This document shows positions 1-11,470 of a stretch of 64,000 bases of DNA, in pieces. How positions within the stretch are numbered: position 1 is the first letter of the stretch; the number at the start of each line of letters is the position of its first letter. This stretch comes from Henricia sp. BOLD:AAB3569. Lineage: Eukaryota > Echinodermata > Asteroidea > Spinulosida > Echinasteridae. The stretch covers positions 1,922,001 through 1,986,000 of the forward strand of contig JBBELK010000064.1 of NCBI GenBank assembly GCA_037783545.1, written 5' to 3'. The notes below the pieces were generated by a model. It worked only from the letters and a program-made list of their open reading frames with translations, was not told where the DNA came from and did no database searches. Both the position numbers and the translations under genes were made by a program.

Positions 1-66
1 ACATCACCAGCGAGGTCCAGCAGCAGCCGTTACCAGTGAGCAAGTCTTGCTCCAACTGAAACCCCC

Positions 67-82
67 GGCCCTTTTCAGGGCC
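67..82 (+). promoter_or_regulatory. Histone mRNA 3' stem-loop with downstream element
   Basis: The 16-nt GGCCCTTTTCAGGGCC forms a perfect 6-bp stem with a TTTC loop and is followed by ACCA, the hallmark of replication-dependent histone mRNAs, which end here instead of being polyadenylated. A purine-rich AAAAAGAATAAA at 95-106 sits where the U7 snRNA-binding histone downstream element is expected. The stem-loop binds SLBP in this family. Positions 1-66 would be 3' UTR or the last codons of the histone gene. No histone C-terminus is recognisable in them, so the coding part presumably lies just upstream of the window. Confidence 0.85.
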
Positions 83-109
83 ACCAAATCCTCCAAAAAG
101 AATAAACCA

Positions 110-550
110 ATCATCACAGTGTGTTGGCAAAAAAAAGTTCCCTCAGTCCCACTTGCTAATGAAAAAACCCCTATGCACTTTCCATTTCAATGACCTTTTC
201 CCTTCAACTTTCTTTTCTTACTTTTTTTTTATCTCTGATACCACTCTCAGAATTTTATTTTCTTTTGGCCTAACAACTAAAGTCTTTTATTTAATTTTTT
301 TGGGCCATGACAAAAGCACTCTTCTTTTTTGCGGGGCCTGACACAAGTACAAGTGTCTACTTTTTAAAATGGTAATAATTAATGAGAAGCACATGACAGC
401 AATAATATGTACAAGTTTTGACAACACACAAGTAATATGTACAATTTTCTTACTAGTAATACCTATATACATTTAGGAATTTCTACTTACAATAGCTATA
501 TACATGACATATAATACAAATATACAAAGCGAAATCCACAGGTGCAGAGA
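110..550. other. Intergenic, T-rich; no gene seen
   Basis: Between the histone stem-loop and the transposase stop codon there is only T-rich, low-complexity sequence. It includes TTTATT at 286-291, which reads AATAAA on the minus strand and could be the poly(A) signal of the transposase transcript. I could not identify a terminal inverted repeat of the transposon here. Confidence 0.4.
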
Positions 551-1864
551 CTAGACCATGTCGCCCTGCCACTCAACACTGCCAGCTTCCGAGTTGAAGT
601 ACTCCACCAGGTACAGTCTCTGTCTCTTGGCTTGTGTTGTCCCATAATTGCCTCTGGGTCCTGGAGCAGCATCTTGCAGTTCTCCTACATCCCTCCAGGT
701 ACCTGGGATGACTTGATGTGTGGCTCCGTCTTCTCCATCTACCTCGTTGTGGGTCTGGGCAGGGAACCGGATTCGCAGCAGGTTATGCAGGCAGCAGCAG
801 GCCAGGACGATGGACTCCACAGTCTTTGGTTGCTGTGGCATAGTTGTCAGGAGACAACCAAATCTGGCTGCCAGGATGCCGAAGGCATTCTCTACCACAC
901 GTCTGGCTCTGGAGCATCGGTAGTTGTAGATGCGCTGCTCCATGGTCATGTTGCGTAGAGGCAATGGCTTCATCAACCAGCTGCGAAGAGGAAAAGCGGC
1001 ATCCCCCAACAGGAAGTACGTCAAAGGCACTTGGTCACCAGGAAGTGGTTCTGCAGGGGGTAGCCCCAGAGTATCACTTTCCAACCCTTCCCGGAAGTCC
1101 GTCTCAGCAAACACCCCGCCATCGGATCCAGCTCCATTCGCTCCTGCATTCACGTAGATGAACTTGTAGTCAGCATCCACTACAGCCATCAGCACTATAG
1201 AGTAGAAGCCTTTGTAATTGTAGTAAATGGAGCCGGACTTCTTGGGACATCTCAGGGCGACGTGCTTGCCATCAACTGCACCTATGCAGTGGGGGAAGTT
1301 CCAGCGGTCCTCAAACTTCTTCGCCACCTGCCTCCATTCATCTGGTGTTGATGGGCAGACTATCACCTCCTCAGCATAGGCGTCAATGATAGCCTCGCAG
1401 ACCTCCGGAATAAACTTGGAGATGGTGTTGTGGGCCACTCTGAAACCATACATCAGACTCTGGTAGCTGCTTCCTGTTGCCAAATATCTCAGGGTAATAG
1501 CAAGCTTCAGGCCAGGCTCCAGTGCCTTCCTCCAGAAGGTGTTCTGTCGCTGTATCTTCCCCTGGATCTTCTCTAAAATTTCTTGCCAGATTGCAGCGTC
1601 GATGCGCAGGAAATTCCTCAGTCTGCCTTCATCTTCTCTCTGCAGTTCTTGAAGTAGAGTGTGGTAATGGCCCTGCTGCACTCTGCGAAGCAACCATGGT
1701 CGCACCCACCATCTTCTTCTTGCTGCTCTACGGGCTGCCTGTTGTTCTCTTTTCTTTCTGCTCCTCTCCCTTTCTTCCTCGTCCAGAACCACTACAAGGG
1801 CAGTCGTACAAAGGACCTGGGCACTGGCAAGGTAGACATCTTCATCTGTTGTATCCTGGGACAT
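551..1864 (-). CDS. PIF/Harbinger transposase (HARBI1-like DDE nuclease)
   Basis: This is an uninterrupted 437-residue frame. It starts with a basic, Arg-rich region (about residues 31-62), then a helical N-terminal domain, then a DDE_Tnp_4-type nuclease core. The catalytic triad is visible: D198 in GAVDGKH, D288 in LLGDAAF and E325 in RRVVENAFG. The family signature GSDGGVF is at 247-252. The enzyme cuts and pastes DNA, usually with 3-bp TTA/TAA target duplications, and in the family it works with a separate Myb/SANT-like partner that I do not see here. It is longer than typical HARBI1 proteins (about 350 residues). A TATA box lies about 55-60 bp upstream and there are no stops or frameshifts, so the copy may be young. 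A domesticated host gene is possible but less likely. Confidence 0.9.
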   Translation of the reverse strand: MSQDTTDEDVYLASAQVLCTTALVVVLDEEERERSRKKREQQAARRAARRRWWVRPWLLRRVQQGHYHTLLQELQREDEGRLRNFLRIDAAIWQEILEKIQGKIQRQNTFWRKALEPGLKLAITLRYLATGSSYQSLMYGFRVAHNTISKFIPEVCEAIIDAYAEEVIVCPSTPDEWRQVAKKFEDRWNFPHCIGAVDGKHVALRCPKKSGSIYYNYKGFYSIVLMAVVDADYKFIYVNAGANGAGSDGGVFAETDFREGLESDTLGLPPAEPLPGDQVPLTYFLLGDAAFPLRSWLMKPLPLRNMTMEQRIYNYRCSRARRVVENAFGILAARFGCLLTTMPQQPKTVESIVLACCCLHNLLRIRFPAQTHNEVDGEDGATHQVIPGTWRDVGELQDAAPGPRGNYGTTQAKRQRLYLVEYFNSEAGSVEWQGDMV

Positions 1865-1916
1865 GTTGCCTCTCTGAAGTCTTGTGAACGAATGACCAGA
1901 GGCTGTGCGGCAGGTC

Positions 1917-1925
1917 CTTTATATA
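1917..1925 (-). promoter_or_regulatory. TATA box for the Harbinger transposase
   Basis: On the minus strand the sequence reads TATATAAAG, a near-consensus TATA box about 55 bp before the ATG at 1864. A pyrimidine-rich TCATTC about 30 nt downstream could be the initiator. The position relative to the intact frame supports a working promoter. Confidence 0.5.
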
Positions 1926-1959
1926 TGCGACTGGCCACAGTCGTGTTGTATCCTTCGGA

Positions 1960-2265
1960 CCAGCCGTCATAGTCGGCGGACAGTCGCCGTATTAGCTGTC
2001 CTTGCCGACGAGTCCCTAGAGGCATCCCTACTGTACTCCTTGTATCCGCCGACTGATCCGTACAACCCGACGGATCGTCCGTCACAGCCGGGCCTAACCC
2101 CTGCTCGTCTGCACCGATTTCGGCGTATCACCCGCCTGACAGCCGCCGGGCAGTCGGCGGACATCCTGCACACCCGGCGACTCACCCGTGCACTGCATTT
2201 TTCCCGTCGCATCCGCCACCAATCCGCCAAATTACGTTCCGCCCCGCATCCGCCGTATTATACCT
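1960..2265. repeat. GC-rich, CpG-dense upstream region with iterated CCGCC/GGCGG motifs
   Basis: The segment is dense in short variants of GTCGGCGGACA, TCCGCC and CGCCGTAT on both strands. GTCGGCGGACA occurs near 1972 and again near 2153. It lies directly upstream of the transposase TATA box, where Harbinger elements can carry subterminal repeats that bind transposase. No perfect terminal inverted repeat could be matched on the other side of the gene. Confidence 0.4.
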
Positions 2266-2557
2266 GTATGTGGGAAGGCTGCTATAGCCTTGAAACGCCC
2301 TAAAGCACACGCGGAAAATGTGCGCGGGTAGATCGCCTGTCACTCAGCATAATCCGATAGCCATTGAATGGGACTCTTATCAACATGCCACAGTGGACGC
2401 CGACAAAGGGGTTTTTATGTGCATGGCACGGGTATTGTTCAGCACGTCAACTGCCCTTTTGTTCAGCGATACGTTATATTATAGGTCATAACGTTCGCTT
2501 ACGTACCGTTCTATGCTAGATACCTATTGACACGTCCTCTGGACGGCTTTTTGTAAA

Positions 2558-3480
2558 GGCCCGGTCACATAGACGACGCACGGCCCGCGCACTGAAAATT
2601 CAGCAAAAATTATCAGTGCGTCGTTGTGCGCCCAACTTTTGTCAGGATTTGGGAGAGGCTAGCGAGCTGACACCGAATGCATAGCGTGTTGCTGACGCGC
2701 TGCGCGTATACTGGGCGCATACAAAGCGCATACAGACCGTATACAGAGCGCACGTGTCAAAAACCCCAACGAATACATCACGTGTTGCTAGCGTGTGGGA
2801 CGAATGGCCAGCGCATGCACCGCGCGCTCAACGCACAGTCCGCGAACGGCAGCGGTCACGTGATCGTATTTCATCTTCTGAGATGGTTCTTCTAGACACG
2901 ATCAGTAGGAACCTCTGTCATCACTCATGAGGGTCGGAGGAGAAGTGATGAGGAGGTGGTGCGGGACCCGCTTATTTATCCTATGACTACACGCTACGTA
3001 CACGCTACGTACACGCCAGGTATACGCTAGGAACACGCAAGAAGAACGTTGGGTGCGTTAGAGACCCGTTCAGCACGCTCATATTCGCCGCATGTTCGCT
3101 GGGCATGCGTTTAAAGCACGCTAGGTGTGCGCTAGGTGTGCACTAGGCGTTCGCTAGACCTCAGCCGCCGAACTTACAACGAATACACAGCGTGCGCTCC
3201 GCGTATGTCTGGCGTTGGTCTAGCGGGCTCTGCGCGTGTCTGGCGTCCTTTTGACGTGTACATTCATGCGTCGAGCTCCGCGCACATTTTTGTGCATGCA
3301 CAAAAAATCCTGACGCACACAGCGAATGACGTCGAATGCATAACGTTGGTCCAACGCGCTCGACGAACGAGTAACGCATAATGACGCACACCTAGCGAAC
3401 GACAACGCACTGGCCAAAATTGCAATTTTTTAATGCGCGGGCCGTGCGTCCCCCGTGCGTCGTCTATGTGTGACCGGGCC
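2558..3480. mobile_element. Non-autonomous DNA transposon with GGCCCGGTCACA ends
   Basis: The left end at 2558 (GGCCCGGTCACATAGACGAC) and the right end at 3480 are inverted copies over roughly 40 bp, with a small insertion in the right arm. TAA occurs 1 bp outside each end, consistent with a 3-bp Harbinger-like duplication. The interior is CpG-rich and built of loosely repeated ACGC-TACGTA and CGCTAGGT-type motifs, with no credible gene. The superfamily is uncertain. Confidence 0.65.
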
Positions 3481-3600
3481 ATAACGTTCGTTTCGAACGT
3501 GCCGAGGACGTCCAGAAAACTCCACACAATTACGTTCCCCGGACGTTCATTCCTAACGTTCCGTGAACGTTAAGCTAACGTTCGGAGAACGTTGGCGGAA
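3478..3600. repeat. Cluster of AACGTT/ACGTTC palindromes
   Basis: AACGTT or a close variant occurs about seven times in 120 bp, often as mirrored pairs such as ACGTTC/GAACGT. Similar ATAACGTTCG sequence lies at about 2487, on the other side of the 2558-3480 element. That element therefore seems to have inserted into an older AACGTT-rich repeat. Confidence 0.5.
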
Positions 3601-4085
3601 GTTTCGCATAGTGGCGAATCAGCAAAATTCCACTTTCGAGTTATACGGCTTTTTAGTAATGCATATTCTGGTTCTTGGATTTCGTTTTCTTTTCGTAACA
3701 AAATTCAATTTTTGTTAGAAAAATGTTATTAGCGAAGAGTTTTACTAAACTTATGTTGGGTTTTTGGCATAAGTAAGGGTAATCTCGGAGGGATATTGGT
3801 TCCACGAACTACGCGAAAAACCAACACCACGTGCGTCTTATTCACCGCTCGTAACGCTATGGACTTTTTCACGATTCGTCACTATTCGCCATTCTGCATT
3901 TTTTAATAACTAAAAAACCACTCAAATTTTTGATTTAAAACCTTTACAAATGAAAATTGGCATCTTTAGAACCCTAAATATGACAAAATCTCAATTTCGG
4001 AAAAATCGCTTATTCGCCACTATGCGAAAAATGCGACTACTTCGGGGGACGTTATTTGGTTAGCTGGGTTGCACCTCTTGATATT
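3601..4085. other. A+T-rich sequence, no gene seen
   Basis: No coding signal is visible. Variants of ATTCGCCA(C)TATGCG recur at about 3608, 3885 and 4012 in both orientations, suggesting the remains of a repeat. Confidence 0.3.
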
Positions 4086-4089
4086 TTTA

Positions 4090-4930
4090 AGAAACACGAC
4101 ATCAATTTTATGTGTTACGCAGATGACAAAATTACTCAAGGGTTCAAATTGAAGCATGTGTTGAGGAAATTAGACATTGGATGCTTTTGAATAAGCTTGT
4201 CCTTCATGATTCTAAGACTGAGGTGATTCATTTTTACTCCTCGTTTCGTAAATGTGACCTTTTGTCGGGTTTACATGTTGGAATTAATGAGATTACTCCT
4301 ACCACAGTTGTTAGGAACCTCGATGTGTACTTTGATTGTCATTGTAGTATGGTCACTCATGTTTCTAAAATTTGTCAATCTGGCTATTATGCTTTGTATC
4401 GTATTAGCAAAATTCGTAATGTCTTGGACCGCATTACTACTTAACGACTTGTCCATGCATTTATTTATTACGTCACGATTAGATTATTGTAATAGCCTTC
4501 TCAATACGGTCTTCCGGATTACTTAATTCAAAGGTTACAATTACTTCAGAATCCAGCCGCTTGTCTTATTACTCGCACAAAGAAATATGAACACATCACC
4601 CCTGTTCTCAAAAGCCTTTATTGGATACCTGTGGTACACCGTATAGAATTCAAAATTCTTATTTTGGTTTACAAAACTTTAAATAAGCAAGCACCTGATT
4701 ATTTGTCAGATTTGTTGACCATTCGAGAGTGTTCTATAGCTACTCGTTCCTCTACTGAAACACGCTTACTTCAGCCTCGTTTTTAGCAAATCACTATAAT
4801 GGCAGGCGTGCCTTTTCTGTCTCAGCACCTAGTTTATGGAACAGACTTCCTTATTTTATCCGTAATGCACTATCTTTTTCATCTTTTAAATCGGTCCTAA
4901 AAACGCATTATTTCCGTCAGGTTTTTAAGT
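4090..4930 (+). pseudogene. Decayed CR1/L2-type LINE reverse transcriptase, C-terminal half
   Basis: The fragment contains the reverse transcriptase active-site motif YADD at 4116-4127. It continues with the characteristic CR1/L2/Jockey thumb and C-terminal sequence: KTEVIHF, SRLDYCNSLL, HITPVLKSL and YLSDLL. At least two frameshifts and a stop (about 4785) break it. The 5' part with the endonuclease is absent, as is usual for 5'-truncated LINE copies. It is not functional. Confidence 0.8.
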
Positions 4931-5034
4931 AATTTAGGTCAGCCCTGTGTTGATAGCCAAGATTAATGGTACAATTTTTTAGATTGCATTAGATATGAAA
5001 TGTATTTTATTTAATGGTCTACTCTAATTAGCAC

Positions 5035-5150
5035 ACGCACCATGGATGTGAGCAGGCCTGGTTTCGAACCCAATACCTGAAAATTTAACCAAGGTCTTGG
5101 GTGCGACTCACTAGCCCGCTTGACCATGGCACTCCATAGGTTGAGGGCTT
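5035..5150 (-). mobile_element. tRNA-derived SINE (Leu/Ser-like head)
   Basis: On the minus strand there is an A-box-like TGGTCAAGCGGGCTAG and a B box GGTTCGAAACC about 55 nt later. The spacing matches a tRNA with a long variable arm. Stems are imperfect, so this is a SINE promoter or tRNA pseudogene rather than a working tRNA. It abuts the 3' end of the LINE remnant. Confidence 0.55.
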
Positions 5151-5260
5151 TTGGCATTGCTAGCAATTTGTTTTTTGCTCCAGTTATATTTAATGGACCT
5201 GTGGAATAGCTAATTTTTGTAGCCCGTAGGCTGAATTGTATGAAGCTTGTCTTACCTACA

Positions 5261-6438
5261 TGGGTGATTCCATAAATTCGGGCCCCAGTGGCATGAATGG
5301 ATAGATTGTACTTTCATGTGGAATTGTCAAGTTACTTTAGTTCACATGTTTATTTTTTAGTTTTGCTTGTGTCACCAACATCAATTTGTACTAAACAAAA
5401 CCTTTAAAATTGGTATCATGAACATGCGTTGTCCTAATTCTGACTAAAAATAGGCTAAAATTATCACTTTGTAGGCAAAAATTTGTGAGATTTAAACACA
5501 TCATTTTAAAACTAAGATTTTCCTTGTTCTCGGTGGGTTAGCTTGGTTATTTGTAAACTGAAATGATTGATAACACATTGCTTTTGACAATAAAACCCAC
5601 ATTTGATGAACAAATTGATATTTTCGTAATACAAAAGGTTTGGCAAAAAATTGTTTCACGTGTAAGATTTGGTGTCCCCTCTTACGCGTGAAACATGTGT
5701 ACGTAACTTTTAAGTGTTCTGGCCACATCGACTGCCACAACTTTTCAATTTCCATGAATAATGTAAGCCTGTACTTAGTTTTAAATCACTTAAATGTTTG
5801 GACATGGAAATTTAGGCAAACAATAAAAATATGGTCATTCTGATTTTCGTCGAACCACTTTGGTGTCCCCCTAATATTTACGTCGCGACACTTTATTTGC
5901 TTAGCTTAACATACAGACTTTTCTAGCAAAAAAATTATTTTCGTGGAGCCTTTTAAACATACAGCACAAAACATTTTGTAAACTTGTTTAAGAATTTGAA
6001 AATTTAGGCAAAAACACTTTGGTGTCCCCAAAAAAATCCTTACACGTGAAACATTTGTTTTTGTGCTATAAAAGTGTAATGAAAACACTGACAGACTAAT
6101 CAATTGAGTTTTTAGCTTGGAATTGACTACATCTTCAAAAATAAACACATAAATGGTATGAAACAAATATTACACTGGTTCTAATGAGAAAAAGGCATTT
6201 TGGTGTCCCCCCTTACGCGAGAAACCAATAATTTTTCTATGAATGGAGATATTTAGAGGGTATACATGATTCTTAACCCCTGAAAAGAACTTATATACCA
6301 TAACTTTTAGGAAACTGAGTAAATATGCAAATTTAATAAATGGTTTTACAAAATAAAGGATGAATGGTGATGATTTATGGATTTAGGGCCTAAAATGTGC
6401 ATGTCACAAGTTGGTACCCTAATTTATGGAATCACCCA
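5261..6438. mobile_element. TIR element with TGGGTGATTCCATAAATT ends
   Basis: TGGGTGATTCCATAAATT at 5261-5278 is perfectly inverted at 6421-6438. The interior is A+T-rich and non-coding, with four copies of TTTGGTGTCCCC at about 5669, 5860, 6020 and 6199, mostly followed by TTACGCG(T/A)GAAAC or a variant. No clean target-site duplication is visible. Confidence 0.7.
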
Positions 6439-6483
6439 CATACATGTAAACATCGAGGTGCAAAGTGGGTGGTGCCATTAGCA

Positions 6484-6690
6484 GCCGACGGCCAGAGACA
6501 CCGGGTAATCCCCTTACTCTTCATGAAAGAGCACTGTGGGATCTTTTGAGTGTATTACCCAACACACTAGACCAACGGCTTTACATCCCTTCCGAAGGTT
6601 CAAGTATAGTGCTTTGCTCAAGGGCACAGGTACCACGACCTCGAGCCCACAACCCAAAGTTCGCACCTGAATGTTGCAAGTCAGTGGCCC
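6484..6690 (-). mobile_element. Copy of the tRNA-Ser-like SINE family
   Basis: Read on the minus strand, the body matches the fuller SINE copy at 60,900-61,275, including GTGCCCTTGAGCAAAGCAC, a GTAAAGCCGTTGGTCTAGTG block and the CCGGTGTCTCTGGCC block. The tRNA-like B box is degraded to GGGCTCGAGGTCG. Confidence 0.65.
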
Positions 6691-6699
6691 AAACCACAC

Positions 6700-7855
6700 C
6701 AATTTAATTACGCCACCAATTTAATTACGGCAACGTTTTTACAGCATTCCATACTTTTTCCCGACCCAAAACCCTTAACTGAAAGTTGAAATTTCTTCAA
6801 TTTTTCACTTACCCTCAACTTTTTTGTGCCATTTGATATTTTTATAAACTGATAACTTCAGATTGATTAATTTAATTAAACCAAACTGCACGCATCCTGT
6901 AATGTTAACGTGATGTATTTTGCGAATATTCTAAAATTAGTATTTATAGTTTTTGTAACATAAACATGCATATCGGAAAATAAAAAGGCTGTTTTTGTGT
7001 AATTTGAGTTCCCATGTATTTTGTTTTTATCATGAAAAGAGTTTTGGCTGAACAACATCCGACTCATTTCTGTAGAGTGTGTCGAAATAACCGCATTATT
7101 TAGAAATCAGATTTATAAATTGAAAGGAATCTTTAATCAGCAATAACCGGGCATCAGAATATATGCTTATTTTTGTAATTTTCACCTTAAGTTTCTTCAG
7201 ATCCATTTTCTCTCGCAAATGCTGTGCGTGCAATATATAGCAATAATCAGTGCTTCCACATTCAAAAAGACAATCTCCTTGAACTGAGGCTGTAATTTCC
7301 TTAGATTTCCTTAAATTTCACTCGGTCCACATATTCCATATAACGAATGTTCGTATTACTTTGTGTGCACAATGCGCAAGTGCTAAAAATAAGGTCCAGA
7401 AACCAGTATAGGGAGAGCTGCTACTAGTCTCTTTTCAAGGCATTTTACGTGTTTTAATTATTTTTCATTGCTGCAAAACGTACAATGAATCTTAGGTGTT
7501 CGCCATCTTGCTCCAGAAACAACCATTTCTTGCGTGGTCCGGACACCACTTTTAATAGAATAAATAAAGTCGAATACAGGTAATCATGTGTGCCGGGAAC
7601 CAGTCTACAGAAAGCATTGCCTTTTCTAGCGCAAGATCAGAACCACTGATTCAAGTTTGCTTGAAGATAAAATACATTGGCTCAACATCTCAAACGAGGC
7701 TGCTAGTGTCAACACTTCTAATACTGAATGTCAAAATGTTGCCTAAAACCTCAGGAACTTTAGTCTAAAATATATGCAGAAACATATGCACAGCCGAACA
7801 AAATGAAAAGGCCAGTTTGCCTAAACTCTGATATCCATCAATTTGATAAGCCGAT
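6700..7855. other. A+T-rich intergenic DNA, no gene seen
   Basis: No ORF with recognisable protein features and no clear tandem structure. CCGGGAACCAGTCTA at about 7593 resembles one end of the small TIR family found complete at 45,371 and 49,079, but no partner end was found. Confidence 0.3.
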
Positions 7856-8458
7856 ATGGGTCATTCCATGAAGTTGAGGAACACGGTTTCCGTGTTACAT
7901 CCACAACCATTTTTACTTTTTTTTCCCCTTGATAACCCCATGAATCAATACTATTCAGAAATTCAAGCTGTTGGATGAGAGAAATTTTAAACATTCATTA
8001 CTTGTAACAAAATCCTCATGGCCAGATTTAAATTTAGATGTCAACTAAATATAATTTGGTTCAAATGTAGGTGTGACATTCTGTGCTTTTTAGCAGATTT
8101 TCTTGAATCACACAGAAATATAATCTAGAATCCTCCAAATTCAGATTTAAATTTTTTTTTGTATAGTTTAAGAACTGAGTTTATTTCAAATTCAACATGA
8201 AAAAGATTTGTAGTTGGAGTGAAAGCAGTTGAAATGTATTGGTTTCCAAGTTACATCCACAACCACCAATTTGTTAAATAATTAAAAATGGCAGCACTTT
8301 GTCAACACTGAAGACTCCTAAATTACCCCCAAACAGTGTAAGCCACCACATCATACAACATCGTTATATAAATGGTAATTCATTGCTCTCTTATTGACAA
8401 TTTTTGTGGAAACGACGAATTGTCACACTTTGTTCCTCAACTTCATGGACTGACCCAT
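7856..8458. mobile_element. MITE with ATGGGTCATTCCATGAAG ends
   Basis: The left arm (7856-7883) and right arm (8431-8458) are inverted with about one mismatch in 28 bp. The interior repeats GTTACATCCACAACCA twice (about 7894 and 8252). Non-coding, about 600 bp. The ends resemble those of the 5261-6438 element (GGGTGATTCCAT versus GGGTCATTCCAT), so the two may be related. Confidence 0.7.
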
Positions 8459-8887
8459 GTATGTTTTTACGGGTTATTTAGATACTTATGTGCCCAAAAT
8501 TGAAAATAATCCCAAACTGTGCGTTTTTACCCATTTCCAACCATGCACAGAAAACAAAGGTTTTAGGTATTTTGCAATGCAATTTTACCATTATGGCATC
8601 ACCCAAAAAAAACACAACATATAACAAAAAAATAAAAACATCTAACATCCATGGGCCACCGTGCACCCCCACCGCCCTAGGACTGACGAAACAAAATTTT
8701 TCTAGTATGTTTTAAGACATGTTAACATGATATTAACTGGGACTGATTTTGGATGTTACATTAACCCTCAAGCCCACAAGGCCATTTTAGGATATGGGGA
8801 AATTCAAATATCCATTGTTCTGTCAAAAATTGTCGTAGAGATAAAGTTACCCCTCAAAATGTAGGTCTCGGTGAGTACTACACAGTG

Positions 8888-11470
8888 TACACTCCTTTAG
8901 CAGTGCTTTGCGCGCGCCACTTTAGTTTGCCCGCTCCAACCACTGCTAAACTTCGCCGCAAATCCTGCGAAGCGCGTGGGTGTGACGTCACCCAAGACCG
9001 AGCCTGGATAACACTTGCCATGATTGGCTAGATTCTGTCACCTGACGTTGGTTCTGTCACATGACCTGCATCTGACACAGTAAAGATGGCTGCGCCCAGG
9101 TACGTCAACACTAACGTTGCTTTGCCCACTGTCGCGTCGACTTTTTTTGTCATTATTTCGTCCTGGTTGTTAGTGTGGTTTTACACAGTAAGTATTTGTT
9201 TCACGGACATCACTAATCCTTCATCGTGATCATGTACATCCCTATAGAAAGGTGGGAAAATCACATTTTTCAAGCTCTTTTACCGCGAAATCATGTGTGT
9301 ATGATTAGGGTAGCGCTGGAGATGAAGAATGGGTAATTTTTTCATATACATTGAACACGGATTTTGGTAAATTTATATGTTGGAATCGATAGCTTATTCA
9401 ATTCTAAGATATACTTCCCACTGACACTTCCGTCGCAAATGTTGCATTTCTGAGATAAATAAATGTACTGCATAAATCAGTAATGCACAAAATAACGTGG
9501 CGACCGGTCTGTGCGTAAGCGCGACAACAGAGGGCGCTGCGCGCGCGCGTGAATGGTTATCTTGTGCACTAACTGAAGGCAATTTGAGGAAGAAACATGA
9601 TTTTTATACAGAAAAGCAACATTTGCGACAAAAGTGCAAGTGGGAAGTATATCTTAAAATTACATTATGTGTTGATTCCAGGAGGTAATTTCCTTAAAAT
9701 CTTTGTTCAATGTATACGAAAAAAATACCGAAGAATGCAGTGCAGTATGAAGCGCCCCCACAGAGATATATTGCGCCAAGCCAGCGAATAATTCCTCAAC
9801 TTCAAGTCTGATCAGTCTTAGTTCAACACGCTGTCTCGTTTTCTGCTAAACTATAAGCTTTGTCACAAAAGCCTAAATGCAGCAGGAGTACGTTGTCGTA
9901 GCACACGTGGGGGCACGCAACGTCGTTGTCAATTTAATAGCACACATTTACGCCTGGAATGAAAACTACGCACTCGACGAAGCTCACGAAGAGGAACTGA
10001 TAATAATTTTTGTGTGCTAAAACAAACAAAGGGCATGTTTTTTACACTGAAATTTTGCACAAACACAGACAACAATCTCCCCAAACTGTCGCTGGTTTCA
10101 CAAGTCTGTTTCGCAACACAAACTACCCTGTTTGGACCAGAAATCTCACCGTCAAACCAACATCTTGTTCTGTTCCAATTTAAATATTTAAAAAAAAAAA
10201 TTTTAAAATAAATATCGTCAGAGAGTATTCTTTATTTTCAGTATCTATTCAAAAAGTTGGAATTGAACAATGCTGTTAAGGAGTTTAATTAATAATATTT
10301 CTTCATGATGTACTCTCTGCAACAGCAAAACCTTTTAATTTATGTGACTATTTATTCAGCAGATGGTTTTGCATGTACAGTGTATTATGGGTTACATTTT
10401 TGGCAATATTTACGTTTTTGAAATCCACCATGTCATATTTATCAGTTGTGTAGTGACTGTGTAAAGTTGTGTGACGGTGAATAAATAAAGAAAACCGTTA
10501 ACAGTCTATCATTTTATGTCATGATGTGTTTCTGTGTCACAAAAACAAGACCATAATATATATTTTTCCCAAAGTGAGTTGGGCTGTTTATTTACATTTA
10601 TTTGGGCAGATGTAAACATAGAGCAAGGAAACAGAAGATTGGGAAATAGAGTAGCTGACCTTTACTTAAATATTGTGTACAACAAAGTAAAATCTTCAGA
10701 TTTAAATTTGAACTTGCAAATCCTTGCTGAGTGATCTTAAGTAAAAACTTATCAAAACTTGATTAAATGCACGCCTGGCTTATTGGCTATGCTTTGAGTT
10801 TTAATAGCTTATTGGTTTTGATTTAGTGGGCCTTAATAATACTGTTCAAAGAAGAGAAATATAGATATTAAAAAATATAAGGTATGTGTATGTACTTGAA
10901 TTCGGGGCGATTCAATAAAGCTCTTTGCGTACAACTTAACCAACGCAAAATAGGTGGACCGTAAAGCAGTCTAATCTGGAACGAGCAATGACGTCATCGT
11001 TAGCCAATCAGACTACGGGAAACCAAACGGCGCCACGGCGGTAATTTTTTATTTCTGTTTTTTCGGAATGCCGTTAGATTTCGTTGGATCCCGACTGGAC
11101 TAGACAAATGTACGTAGAATTTTCATTATTTATGGGTAGAATATTACATATTCTTTGTGTAGAAGGGAAACATGGACTGTTTTGAGTATTAGCAGTGGGA
11201 AATATTTGCCGATTTTTGGGGTGTGTTTCATCGTCTTTTTTTGCAAGCGTATATTTCACTTCTCGCGCTGCGGACCGGCTGTATATATGCATATGCATGA
11301 ACGTTAGGAGGCGCGGCGCGATACCCGATTGTGATTGGCTATCGTGCAACAATCCTAACGATTTTGTAAGCGGTGTGCTGATTGGCTTCGCAGGATTTGC
11401 GGCGAAGTTTAGCAGTGGTTGGAGCGGGCAAACTAAAGTGGCGCGCGCAAAGCACTGCTAAAGGAGTGTA
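8888..11470. mobile_element. 2.58 kb DNA transposon, 86-bp perfect TIRs, 9-bp duplication (Mutator-like?)
   Basis: Positions 8888-8973 and 11385-11470 are exact inverted copies by eye, starting TACACTCCTTTAGCAGTG. TACACAGTG flanks the element directly on both sides (8879-8887 and 11471-11479), a 9-bp target-site duplication. Long TIRs plus a 9-bp duplication are typical of Mutator-like elements, but no transposase is encoded and I cannot assign the superfamily with certainty. Each arm contains its own small inverted pair (TTTAGCAGTG and CACTGCTAAA). Identical arms imply a recent insertion. Confidence 0.85.
9404..9663. mobile_element. Fold-back element nested in the 2.58 kb transposon
   Basis: TAAGATATACTTCCCACT near 9408 is inverted as AGTGGGAAGTATATCTTA near 9640, and GCAAATGTTGC is inverted as GCAACATTTGC. 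Together they give roughly 50-bp imperfect arms around a 160-bp centre that is CpG-rich (GCGCGCGCGC). Confidence 0.5.

Noticed and set aside
5035-5150. Functional tRNA-Leu gene
   Set aside because: A and B boxes are present but the stems do not pair well; better explained as a SINE head.
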